Assembly: GCA_036365515.1 (NCBI GenBank)
Contig: CM070874.1
Coordinates: 23,238,209 to 23,302,208 of the forward strand
From: Torymus aiolomorphi
Taxonomy: Eukaryota > Arthropoda > Insecta > Hymenoptera > Torymidae
Direction of reading: 5' to 3'
Length of the DNA: 64,000 bases
The first letter of the stretch is position 1. The number at the start of each line of letters is the position of its first letter. Below the pieces are notes generated by a model that was not told the DNA's origin, did no database searches, and saw nothing but the letters and a program-made list of their open reading frames with translations. A program made the translations under genes and the position numbers. Below are positions 33,322 to 46,300 of this stretch, in pieces.

Positions 33322-34756
33322 CGCTCTTTTATTTTATTAAATGTTCGTAATTATTATTGTAGTTTATTTTTGAATTTATCTTTTATTTTGTTTATTATTG
33401 TCTTTCTTTCATTTTCTCGTTTGAGTGTTGTTCATTTTCTTATTTTATTATATTCCCTTTTGCAATGTAATATTTTATTGTAATTCTGTTTTTGTATGAT
33501 TCTTCATTATAATATTCTTACTTTAATTTTAATACTTTTCGTTTGTTTAGTTATTTTTTATTATTATTTTGATTTCCTTATTTTGATTAAAAATGACTCG
33601 ATTATTTTATACACTGATTATATCTCTCATATGTTTTCTATTTTGTATCGTGTAAATTCTCTATTATTTATTTCCTGTTATTTATTTCTCTTCATTCGTT
33701 TCTTATGTTTTATTCTTTATTCTTTTTATTTATGTATCAGTATGGTTAGTAATCTAGCCTTAAAACTCTTAATTTCTTTTCGAAAGTGTTCGCTTATTAT
33801 TATCGTTTACTAGTTTTTTTTTAATTTTGGATCGCTTTGGGTCTTTTGTCTGGTTATAATCCCTTTGTTTCCCTTATTTTCAGTACCTTCCTTAGTTGAC
33901 ATGACATATTACTCTTTTGTGTATGATATCTATAATGTTTCTTTTTAAATATGGTTTTATTATTAGTTCTACTATTTTTTGTGTATACTTATATTTTTGT
34001 AATTGTTTTATATGATTTTATATTTTGTTTATTTGCTGCTTTTGTATCTCCATCTCTTCTATTTTCCGTTCACTTTATTTTTCTTAGTGCTTTTATATCT
34101 TATTATTCAAAATACGCTATTTATATATACACGGATTATTTAATTAATAATTTTTGTTTTAAATTATTATTCAATTTCCTTTCTTACGTTTAACCCTTTA
34201 TTCTATTCTTTCTTTTTCCCGTACATATTTCCAACTTATTTGGCAATTATTCTTAATCTTTTTCCTATAATCTTTGTTCTTTTAATATTTTTGTTTATAT
34301 ATTGTAATGTTTCTCTTTTGTTTTATTATTTTTCCTTTTGAATATTTTATTATTGATTTTTTTTTCTCACTTGTCTTATTTTCTTTGACTGTTATTTTTT
34401 CCGTATAATATCTTTTGATTTCAATATGTACTTTTATTTTGACACCTGCTATTTCACTTATAGTTTGTTATGAAATTTGTTGTTAATAACTCGACGAGCC
34501 GTACACGTTTATCTTCAGAAGTTTAAACGATTATGCTACAATAATCCTCTCAACTTCTTACTGTAAAACGAGAAGCTCGGAAGCAGTTACTAGTGATATT
34601 TTTTAGTAATTTTCAAATACTATTCGTTTCCTCTCATTCCAGTCTTATTTTTCGTATAAAACTAGTGAACTTACGTTCGATTTGTACCGGAACCAATGTG
34701 ACGTTCCGAGAAATAATTATTTTTATTCTTTTATTTTAAACAGTCTAGTGAACTAA
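33322..34756 (-). other. A-rich (minus strand) leader of the LTR element
   Basis: Extremely T-rich on the plus strand. The plus-strand open frames at 33169-33483, 33496-33813 and 33951-34193 are low-complexity Phe/Leu/Ile/Tyr strings with no matching architecture, and I read them as composition artefacts. A ~90-bp direct duplication (TTCGATTYGTACCGGAACCA motif at about 34665 and 34757) lies at the right edge. Confidence 0.5.
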
Positions 34757-34779
34757 TGTTCGATTCGTACCGGAACCAA
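34757..34779 (-). other. Primer-binding-site-like sequence
   Basis: On the minus strand TGGTTCCGGTACGAATCGAA begins two bases after the LTR terminus. Its complement ends in CCA and contains a T-arm-like GTTCGATTC. The tRNA could not be identified and the spacing to the T-arm is unusual, so this is tentative. Confidence 0.4.
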
Positions 34780-34780
34780 T

Positions 34781-35506
34781 GTGAAGTCCGGAAATAAGTG
34801 GAAATAAATAGTAATTGGTTTTATGTATGTTTATTATAAAAATACAGTAATTTATTTACCAATACAAGCTGCTGGCTTCTGGTAGATCGATGCGTTGTAA
34901 TTTTACTTACAATTCTTTTTTTATAATTGTTCTTTACGTTTAGAATTTACAGTTGCTTTTATAAATTTACTATAAATAACTTACAAGGTCTGTTTACTAG
35001 ATGAGTAAGGCTTACGATTACAATTTCAATAATTTATAAGATCTGCTTGCTAGATGAGTAAGGCTTACGATTTCAACTTCCTTGATGTCATCGAGGTACA
35101 CGGAGCTCGCCAAGTTTCTTGTACACTGTGACTGATTCGCGTGACACACATCACTTCTTTTATAATACAAAATAATTAGGTTAAAGATGGGCCCGGTGAC
35201 GTATCGAATTCATCTTTTGACAACTTATGTATTACCAATTTTCTGGGTCGTCGTACTTGCGAAATGCTGAGCATTGCAAAGTGTGGCCTTTCGACTGCCG
35301 CGGAGTTCGGTGGCTTGGATTCTAGCTCGACGGTATGTTAAAAACTGCATGCGTTGTCTTCCTGAGTGGGTGACTCTATACGTCACATGTCGCATAAGCA
35401 GAACGCTGCGTAGTATTAAGTTGCATTCTCGCTTTTATGTGTCTGGAAATATCTGGTACTAATTATGCTTTTTCTTTAAAATGAGAATACGTCTCCGGAC
35501 GTAACA
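34781..35506 (-). repeat. Right LTR, complete (726 bp)
   Basis: It runs from TGTGAAGTCCGG to CCGGACGTAACA. Internal duplication of TAGATGAGTAAGGCTTACGA at about 35000 and 35054. A short frame (35274-35462) has no recognisable content. Confidence 0.7.
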
Positions 35507-35510
35507 CAGT

Positions 35511-35568
35511 AATAAAACTGTTCAGTCAAGTAAAAGATTATTACAAAGCACATCGAATTCAGATAAAG
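35511..35568 (+). CDS. Exon A, right part after the LTR insertion
   Basis: Reading on from the CAGT duplication, codons AAT AAA ACT GTT CAG remain open for 19 codons (NKTVQSSKRLLQSTSNSDK). They end at G/GTATCA, a usable splice donor in phase 1. The next exon candidate at 39545 supplies the two missing bases. Confidence 0.5.
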
Positions 35569-35695
35569 GTATCAATTATTAAATATTGTAGTAAAGAAAA
35601 GTCTGAAATAGACTTTATTCCACACTCGACCGATATGGCCCCATTTTGCCCCTCAAAATCGGGACCTAAGTAGCATATATTTCCCGATAACCCCA

Positions 35696-36873
35696 CACTG
35701 AAAAAAATTTGGCACAGGAGCTGCCTTTGGCGGTATAATCTCTATGCCAAAAGGCGGAGCTGTGCGATCTCATGACTTGGCATGGCTCTTGCCCCGTAGC
35801 GGAGCTCTCCCGAATGGAAATAATAATCGTACGACTATGTTACAATCTAGTAAATTATTGTAAATTCTCGCACCATTTGGTACGTTTCGGTACGTTTTGA
35901 TTAAGATTCGGACATTTGTACGGGATCGTACCTAAACGTACCGAATCGTACGGAAATGAATGTCAGGGTACTAGAAGGTACAGCCTCGTACAGAAACCTA
36001 CAGAAACTTACATATGCCGAGAAAAATTATTTTTCGTCTCAAAAAATGTCTTGCCTAAGCGTACCGAAACGTACCGAAACGTAGCAAAACATGCAGAAAC
36101 GTGCCCCACCGTACAAAAACATACGAAAATGTAAGTCAATGTTCGTGAATATACGGTGTTGTAAAGAAAATTATGAGAACTTGAAATATACTGTAAAATA
36201 TTTGTTATTTCAAAAGTTTTTGTAGAATAAAAACTTTCGTAAAATATTACATTTTACAATTTCGTACGTTTACGTATGTGATCGTATATTTCTGTAAGGT
36301 CACGTATGTTGTTGTACATTGCTTTACGTTTTCGTACGTTTTGGTACATGTCAGTACGTTTCGGTACGTTTCGGTACGTTTCGGTACGTGTCGGTATGTT
36401 TCGGTGTGTTTCGGTGCCTTTCGGTACAAAAATATTTCATATTGATACATTCATTTGGTACATACAAGTATGTTTCATTTATTTTCGTACGTACATGTAT
36501 GTCACTGTACGTCACCGTACGTTCATGCAAGTTTACATACGATTCGATACGATTTGATACATTTTGGTAGGTTTTCGTATAAAATGTCCGAATCTTAATC
36601 AAAACGTACCGAAACATACCGAATCGTACGGAAAGGTACAAAAAATAGCAACACGTAAAGGAACGTGCCGAAACATACGATAATTTACATTGTAGTACCG
36701 TTTATTTTTTCCATTCGGGCTCCTATCCCAGCGCCGCACCGCTCATGCCCCCTTCGGTGTACGCGCAACACCAGTGATAAGGTTAGGTTAACCCGGCCTT
36801 GCCGAAATTGGGAGCTCTCCCGTGCCAAACAGAGGGAGAGGAATGCAGCTCCTGTACCAAATTTTTTTCAGTG
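35696..36873. mobile_element. Fold-back element with internal ~10-bp TTTCGGTACG repeats
   Basis: The termini CACTGAAAAAAATTTGGCAC and its complement (GTACCAAATTTTTTTCAGTG) are about 28-bp inverted repeats extending to GGAGCTGC. A second inverted pair sits further in: CCATTCGGG near 36710 against its complement at 35813, and ATTAAGATTCGGACATT at 35900 against its complement at 36583. The interior is filled with degenerate 10-mers TTTCGGTACG on one side (36300-36430) and CGTACCGAAA on the other (35930-36120), so the whole element can fold into one hairpin. Frames with repeating SVRFGTFRYV peptides are artefacts. It lies in the intron after exon A. Confidence 0.75.
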
Positions 36874-36989
36874 CATTTTTTACAAAAATTTACTTTCGCC
36901 CTACTTTTGTAGGAAAAAAATACTTTTTCACCGTTTTTGCGGGACTAAAATACTTTTGCCTCGTTTTTGCGGGACTTAAGGTAGTTCTC

Positions 36990-38900
<1,911 letters not shown>

Positions 38901-39544
38901 AATTATTTATGAACTTATGTGTTTTTTTAAGTAAAAGGGTCATGTAAACATATAGAAAAAAATAAATAATTTGTAATTGCATTAATTCATGATTCACGTA
39001 GTAGCGCGAAATAGGTTAGAAAAACGGCGATTTTCAATTCTCAACGATTCTTTTTGAAAAGGTCGGCTTGATACATATTAATTGTACTTATAAGAAAGAG
39101 CAAAATTTCATTTTTAATAACATACTTCTTGATTTTTGAAAATCCACTTTTAAAGTAATAAACGTTATTACTTTCAACCACAATTGGTATGATTAACCTC
39201 TTAACTGCCGTATAAAAATGACTAATTTCAATAATTTTTTTCTCAAAAAATAGATGGGTACAACATGCTAGAATTTTGTTACTTTCGAAATCCACTTTTT
39301 GATATATTAGAGAACTACCTTAAATACTTTTGCCCTGACTTTGCGAGGCGAAAGTAAAATTTTGCGGAATGAAAGTAAAATGCACCTTCTTGCAGAGAAA
39401 CGTATAGTAAAATATAAAAAAAAAACGGTCCCGTTTCTCAGAATCAAAAAGTGGTCACGGTCAAGAATGGAATAAAATACTATAGGTATTTTTTTTTTAA
39501 TAATATAGATCATTGAAATTAGTTCACATATCGCATAATTACAG

Positions 39545-39740
39545 AATTGTCTCAGGAGGCTTGTATACAAAATGATGCAACAGTAGAATCTTCAGAAAAT
39601 TTAAAACCGTATCTTGAACTTATTTATGAAACCGTCGAAAAAAAGGTTGCGGAATAATTCGTTGAGATGCAAGAATATGTAGAACATAAATTTGTTGAAA
39701 TGAAGGACCACGTCAATAAAACATGGAAAGAAGTTTCAGA
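39545..39740 (+). CDS. Exon B (acidic coiled-coil-like), with an in-frame stop
   Basis: It follows the acceptor ATAATTACAG. Joined to the leftover G of exon A it reads ELSQEACIQNDATVESSENL, then KPYLELIYETVEKKVAE, a TAA at 39655-39657, then FVEMQEYVEHKFVEMKDHVN. The heptad-like EMQEYVEHKFVEMK stretch suggests a coiled coil. The TAA replaces a residue that could have been Gln (CAA). Donor candidates are GA/GTAAAT at 39740 (phase 2) and GAA/GTTTCA just before (phase 0). Only the latter would fit exon C. Total length is about 66 codons. Confidence 0.5.
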
Positions 39741-39839
39741 GTAAATATAAAATTTATAATATTTTTATATCTCACGTATATTCTTAAGGTGACTTCGGCG
39801 CGTGGTGCCGTATAAAGTCGGGGCCTCAGTAGGGGCCTT

Positions 39840-40732
39840 TTCTGTTTCGCATATACTACATTTGTATGTCAGAAAATTACTGGCGATAAATATGCATTGT
39901 TAATTTGCTTTTAGAGATACGTCACAGACGTAACACTTCCCCCTTAGATTGTTGAATATCGTAGAGATTCAATAAGTATAATAATAGTTAGCCATCAGTA
40001 ATTTTCTGTTACAATAATTTCAAATTACAATTATAAGATGGAAAGTTAACTATAAATACAACAACGTCTTTCATAAAATGTTTTGAGAAATTTTCTAGTT
40101 GATACGTGGGTGTCAATAAATTTGCAATCACATAATTTTGTGGATCAAGAAATTACTGATGAGAATATGAATATTAAATGTAATTTAGGGATACGTTACG
40201 GACGTAACACCTTCCCCCTTAGACTGTTGAATGTCGTAGAGATTCAACAAATGTATCAGAGATTTTCTGTTACAGAATTTGATTTAATGATAAAAATAAT
40301 AATACGATTTATAATAGTAATAGTAATATTAGTAATAATAATTATAATAATAATAATAATACTCGTCAGTCTTGGATCGACATGAATTTCTCATAAATTA
40401 TGGTTTAAACAATTAATACTTTGATTTACAAAATCATGACCATTGGTTATTTTACATTCATGGTTATTAAGTTTAAGTTTTCTAAATTGTTAATTACTTT
40501 GGTGCGCATTGTTTAAATTGACAGTTGTATTTAGCGTATATTATTCTTGCTGGAACATAAAAATTGCGTATTTGTATTTTGAAGAGTTCATTGACTTGGA
40601 GTGTCGCGAGTCCGTACAGTTAAAAGTGCATAGTTGTCGAAATTCGCGTATACGACATTTGTATGTCAGAATATTACTGGCGATAAATATGCATTGTAAA
40701 TTTGATTTTAAAGATACGTCATATACGTAACA
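39840..40732. repeat. Short retroelement-like terminal repeats
   Basis: An ~88-bp segment containing ACATTTGTATGTCAG, TTACTGGCGATAAATATGCA and ending GTAACA occurs at 39848-39935 and 40648-40732. A third ACGTAACAC plus CTTCCCCCTTAGA site lies at 40202-40222. The GACGTAACA terminus resembles the end of the LTR at 35506. It may be a miniature or decayed LTR element; no frame with a recognisable product is present. Confidence 0.4.
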
Positions 40733-40872
40733 CCCCGAATAATAAACTATTTTTAAGAATTTTTTATACAGTTCCTATATATATTGATGTAATTGTTTTT
40801 ACGTTCAACAAAACCTAAAAAAGTATATAAACAAAATTTTATTTATTTATTTTACATAATTCTATTAACAAC

Positions 40873-42269
40873 TGTCACGGGGTGGATTTTCGGGCTAAGG
40901 CACGTTTCACCTGTGTATCTTAGCGGTTCAAATCCATATCTCTCGGTTCAATTCCCGGAGATATAATAGCCAGATTAGGCAACAGACGCTACAACGTCGT
41001 GTAATGTTAACCTAATCTGGTTACTGACCGTACAACACGCAAGTCGAAGACTTGCGCTTTGTTTCTCACCAGTGACTCGAACTCTCCTCTCGTTCACTGG
41101 TTCGTGTGCCAGCTGCTCAGATGAAACGATACGTTTTCTCTTACGTAACGACCGCGGAGGTAGCGGGGAGCGGGGAATGACTAAGGTCGCGAAATAATAA
41201 CTCGAGCAGTTAAAGTTAATAATAAAAGACTATTGTTTATTAAATAAAAGATCATGAACTTAAATGAATAATTAATAATTTAGACAGTGGAAGTGTCGCG
41301 TTGAAATAGGTTAATTTCCCTACCTAACGGTACGCCAGCACGTTATCTCAGACGTCAGCTGTCTCGAGGGCTGACGTCACGCTCGTGGTAATTACGCTGT
41401 GTACGCGCGGTAACATAAGCCTCGCGTCTACAGTAATATACGTAGCGTACTCATCGTCTACGTGAGTGAGAGCAGTCGCGCGCGCGTGTCGCGACACCCA
41501 CACACACACTTAACTTAGCCTGAGAGAGAACAGGCTACTAACGCATGTCATCTGCGCACTTCTTATGCGCACTTGCCGGTTACAAACTGCCGGCAAGCTA
41601 AATCATTGTCGGTGACCTTCTAAGGTTGATGACCCGAGCCTGTGCTCTCTCTACGCTCGCTCTCTCCGCACAAGATCGCCTATTCGGGGCCGCTGTCCAG
41701 GTGGCGACGAGCCTGGACAAACGGTTACGCGTACTTACTCGCGACACGGTTGATACGTGCACGCTTACCGCTATTGTAGGTTAGATTCATACGGTGTGGT
41801 CTAGGTTTCTCGCAAGCATCCTCGCTGCTAAGCTAGCTTCATTGTATCGCGTCTCGTGATACTCTCTGCTGCTTTCGTGCCAGGCGAACATGCTTACTGC
41901 ACTAGGATGTTGCTGGTTCGGGAGTACGACAGGTAGTTCTAGCCTGTCGTACTATCTCTGAGCTCTCCTCGTGTTTCCGTCAAAAGTACGGTATAACACA
42001 TTTTGCGGATCACAATAGTGGCCTCAGGGTGTATCACGTATGCACTCCTGAGGTTACAACTATCAAAAACTTCACAATTATCGCGGAAAACGCGATATCA
42101 CCGCGCGTCTGTGTCCGAACGATAACAACAACATTGATGCCGGTCGCGTCTCCCGCGCCGGCTCGCTCGTCATCTCGTCGATACAGCTCCAATTCTGCAT
42201 CGACGCGCCCTCTAGCGTTAACTACCAGGAACTTACTAATTACCGACGTCGGTACGGCAGGCCGTGACA
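40873..42269. mobile_element. Solo LTR (1.4 kb) with CAAC target duplication
   Basis: It starts TGTCACGG and ends CCGTGACA, a perfect 8-bp terminal inversion. It is flanked by CAAC at 40869-40872 and 42270-42273. The content is GC-richer than its surroundings. Two short opposed frames near the right end (82 and 104 codons) overlap and are unsupported. The two tRNA B-box-like motifs near 40930 and 40955 lack A-boxes. It is probably Ty3/Gypsy-derived, by duplication length and termini only. Confidence 0.75.
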
Positions 42270-42539
42270 CAACATAGCTTAAATACAGTTTTTTATTTAT
42301 ACTTAAATTATTACTGCTTTTAACTTGAATAAAAATATTAATTATCAATATGCAAATCTAACCTGTAAAGCACGTCTGGACCTATCTGAGCTACTAATAT
42401 GGATTTAATGTCGCTGTTATAGTAATGCATATTAATTACTTTGCTTAGAAATAAATATAAAATAGGACAATACATTTTGTACAGGTTTATTCATTTCATA
42501 TTTAATGAAAATCATTAAATTTTCTGTTTATAACATTAA

Positions 42540-43075
42540 TCCTATCGTAAATTATAAACGTCAATAACAGTTAATAACTGTTAAAAATTATTTAAAACTG
42601 TTGAGAACTGTTTAAAACTGTTTATAAATGTTACAAAATGTATGATTTTGGAAACATTTTTTCTAATTATAATAGTTTGTAACAGTTTCAAACAGTTTCT
42701 AAATAGTCTTCAGCAGTTTGAAACAGTTTCAATAATGTTGAATTTGGTATTTAAGCAAAATTTAATAATTAATAATTATTTAATATCCGTATTATTATAT
42801 TCATAATAATCAATTAATAACTAACAATATTAGTTAATATTTTTATTTTTTATTTAATGATTAATTGCTAATAATTAATTATTATATTAATAATAATAAT
42901 AACTAATAAATAGTTAATAATTATTAAATAATTTAATAACTATTATTATCTGTTACAAACTGTTAAAAAATGTTACAAACAGTTATAAACAGTTATAAAC
43001 AGTTAGTAACGTCCAAAATCCTACACTTTATAACTTTTTAACAGTTTATAACTCTTACTATAACAGTTATTAACA
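42540..43075. repeat. AACTGTT/AACAGTT inverted-repeat cluster
   Basis: Repeated AAAACTGTTTAAAACTGTT units on the left (42560-42640) are opposed by AACAGTTTATAAC and GTTACAAACAGTTATAAACA units on the right (42950-43070), around a TTAATAATTAAT centre. It is palindromic at several scales and has no gene. A (TA)n run follows at 43078-43098. Confidence 0.6.
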
Positions 43076-43194
43076 TTATATATATATATATATATATAAG
43101 TACCTACAAGTGTTATTTCTGGGACCTAGAGTTTCGTCGTCCAGAGTTGAGACAATACACTTGACTAAAGAAATAATATCCCTGGGGTGAGGGA

Positions 43195-43320
43195 CTAATA
43201 TCGCGTCCCAGAAATAACAGTTGCAGACACAGGTTTTCCGGGACGTCCCGGAAATAACGAGCGCGTCCCAGAAATAACTGTTATATACATTTTTGCGTCC
43301 CGGAACGAACCGTTGCAGAT
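43195..43320. repeat. GCGTCCCAGAAATAAC short tandem repeats
   Basis: Four or five units of CGTCCCRGAAATAAC with variable spacers. An inverted copy (GTTATTTCTGGGACC) lies at 43110. Confidence 0.7.

Positions 43321-43321
<1 letters not shown>

Positions 43322-43395
<74 letters not shown>
43322..43395. repeat. (AT)n microsatellite
   Basis: Uninterrupted AT run directly abutting the left end of the palindromic element. Confidence 0.97.
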
Positions 43396-43397
<2 letters not shown>

Positions 43398-46300
43398 ATG
43401 TTTCAGGTGAAGTGAGCATGTCAAAGTTTTAAAATCGCTCAAAACACGTTTACTTTTAGTTTTTTATGAAAAAAACATGTTCCTCAAATTTTAGGTCGAT
43501 ATTTGCATAAATAAAGAAGTTATAGAACATTGAAAATTCAAAGTTTTTGCAATTTTTGGTTAAAATCCAAGTTTATTCATTTTTTTACTCAAAATCTTGA
43601 AACTTTTTATATAGAACATTGATTGGGAAAAAGTTTGCATTTTATTTGTAGAATACACCAGTATTTTTTTTATGACCCTTTTTCAAAGTCTCTGATTGGT
43701 TGGTTTTTGGTATACCTTTATCGAGCAAAAGTAAATAGCACGAAAGGTTCCGGAAGAAAGTTCCAAGGAAGCTTACAGTGGAAGGTTAATGGAACCTTCC
43801 AGGAAGCTAACTGAAACTTTCAGGAAGGTTACATTGGAAGATTTCTAAGTAAGCTTCCAGAAAGATTCCAGGAAGGAAACAGAAAAAGTTCCAAATACCT
43901 AACTATGAAATATTACATGGAAGCTCTACGAAAACTTCCAAAAGGCTTACATAGAAGATTATCGAAAATGAGTACTGGAAGCTTTCGCGGAAGGCTCTTG
44001 GAAGCTAACATAAAGCTTCTAGGAAGAACAAAAGTTAAATTACATATAAAGATTACTGGAAGCTTTTTAAATACATTCCAGGAAGCTTCCTCTGGAAGTT
44101 TCAATTAAAACTTGAGGAAAGCTTTCATGGAAGATTCTAGGAAGTATTCAAGCAAGTTTTCTGACATATAAATAAAGCTACTGGCCTAAAGTTATAACGG
44201 AAGCTTCTGGCTAGATTCCGGAGTAACCTTTTTAGGGAGCTTCCAGAACGCGTTAGGAAAGTCTAACAGTAAGGTTCCAAAAGTGCTACGGTGAAATGTT
44301 ACTCGATACTTACGAGTAAGCTTCCACGAAGCTTACATAAACGATTACTGAAATGAGCACTGGAAGCTTCGCGGAAGGCTCTTGGAAGCTAACATAAAGC
44401 TTCTAGGAAGAATATAAGTTAAATTACATATAAAGATTACGTGAAACTTTTGAAATGTATTCCAGAAAGCTTCCTCTGGAAGTTCCAATTAAAACTTGAG
44501 GACAGCTTTCATGGAAGATTCTAGAAAGTATTCAAGCAAGGTTCCTGACATATAAATAAAGCCACTGGCCTAAAGTTATAACGGAAACTTCCAGCTAGAT
44601 TCCGCAGTAACCTTTTTAGGGAGCTTCCAGAAAGCGTTAGGTAAGTCTAACAGAAAGTTTCCAAAAGTGCTACGGTGAAATGTTACTCAATACTTACGAG
44701 TAAGCTTCCACGAAGCTTACATAAACGATTACTGAAATGAGCACTAAAAGCTTCGCAGAAGGCTCTTGGAATCTAACATAAAGGTTCTAGAAAGAACAAA
44801 AATTGAATGAAGATTGCGGGAACTTTTTGAAATACATTCCAGGAAGCTTCCCATGGAAGTTCTAATTCTACCTTGAGTAAAGCTTTCATGGAAAATTCTA
44901 GGAAGTATCCAAACAAGATACCTGACATACAATAAAGCAACTGGTCTAAAGTTATACCGGAAGCTTCCGAGTGGATTCAGGAGTAACCTTTTTAGGAAGC
45001 TTCCATGCCGAAAGCGTTAGGAAAGACTAACAGAAAGGTTCCAAAAGTGCTGCGGTGAAATGTTACTCGATACTTACGAGAATGTTTCCACGAAGTTTAC
45101 ATAAACCATTACTGAAATCGGCACTGGAAGGTTTGCGGAAGGCTCTTGGAAACTAACATAAAGCTTCTAGGAAGATCGAAAATTAAATTACATGTAAAGA
45201 TTGCGGGAAGTTTTTGAAATACGGTCCAGGAAGCTTCCTATGGAAGTTCCAATTTAACCTTGAGGAAAATTTTGATGGAAGACTCCAGGAAGTATTTAAA
45301 GCAGGGTTCCTAACATAATATAAAAAATAGCTGGCTTAAGGATATAATGGAAGCTTTCAAAAGGGTTCCAAAGTAACATTCCTAAGAAGCTATTAGCAAG
45401 TTTTAGGGAAGGCTGACAAGAATATATTTAACAATGTGCTCATACCTCACTTACTTTGAATTTTCTGAATAGATATTATAACTGATTGATATCAGAGTTA
45501 CCGGCACCTGGATCAAGAATTCATTCTTAACTTGAATCACTACTTTCTTAACATTATATAAGTATTTCTATAATATACTACAGTAATACTATATAAGTAC
45601 TTTTTATAATGATTCAAATTATTTAATACAGAAAGTCAGACATGTTGCGGATAAAACTTATAGTAAGTTAATCTTTATCGGATATTCACTAAAAAACATG
45701 TTTTATACTACTTTAGATGAATTTAAAATTTAAAATTACTATGTTACTCATAATGAATTAACTCGTATTGGAATTATGAAACTGGTGATTAGAATGCGAT
45801 AGTTCAGATATTTAATTCAGTTATAAGATATCAAAATGGATAATTTTTCATATGGTTCTTTTGTATGAAATATATGAAGTGTTTTTGTCGAATTATTTTT
45901 TTCTTTTAATTTCAAAAGTTCATATCAATCACATAAATTACACAGCTATTTTAATGTAAGCTTTCACTGTTCTGTTTTGTTACATTATTTTGGCCGGCTG
46001 CAATTAACAATTATTTTTCAATAGCCTTCGTACAATTATTTTTAATGGAATTTATAAAAAGGCTCATCCGTAACATGTCTGACTTCCAGTATTAAATAAT
46101 TTGAATCATTATAAAAATATAGTATTACTGTAGTATATTATAGGCATACTTACATAATATTAAGAAAGTAGTGATTCAAGATTAGAATGAATTCTTGATC
46201 CAGGTACCGGTAACTCTGATGTCAATCAGTTATAATATCAATTCAGAAAATTCAAAGTAGGTGAGGTTTGAGCACATTGCTAAATATATTGTATGGAGTA

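Larger units (their letters stand above)
29374..35506 (-). mobile_element. LTR retroelement with multi-zinc-knuckle gene, CAGT target duplication
   Basis: The right LTR (34781-35506) and the left LTR (only its first ~132 bp, 29374-29505) both start TGTGAAGTCCGGAAATAAG. The LTR ends CCGGACGTAACA, so start and end are imperfect inverted repeats (10 of 12). CAGT flanks both sides (29370-29373 and 35507-35510). The only gene-like frame is on the minus strand (33321 to about 31140). A TGG-initial primer-site-like sequence lies just inside the right LTR on that strand. I see no reverse transcriptase, protease or integrase, so the copy is internally deleted or non-autonomous. The left interior (29506-30700) is filled with tandem repeats. 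Confidence 0.7.

Noticed and set aside
33169..34193. Three plus-strand frames looking like membrane proteins
   Set aside because: They are T-rich low-complexity sequence opposite the A-rich leader of a minus-strand element. The Phe/Leu/Ile/Tyr content is a composition effect.
36247..36641. Frames with repeated SVRFGTFRYV peptides on both strands
   Set aside because: They come from the ~10-bp tandem repeat in the fold-back element.
40925..40970. Two tRNA B-box-like GGTTCAA motifs
   Set aside because: There are no A-boxes or cloverleaf pairing, and they lie inside a solo LTR.
42029..42348. Opposed 82- and 104-codon frames at the end of the solo LTR
   Set aside because: They are mirror frames in a GC-richer segment, with no motif and no conserved partner.
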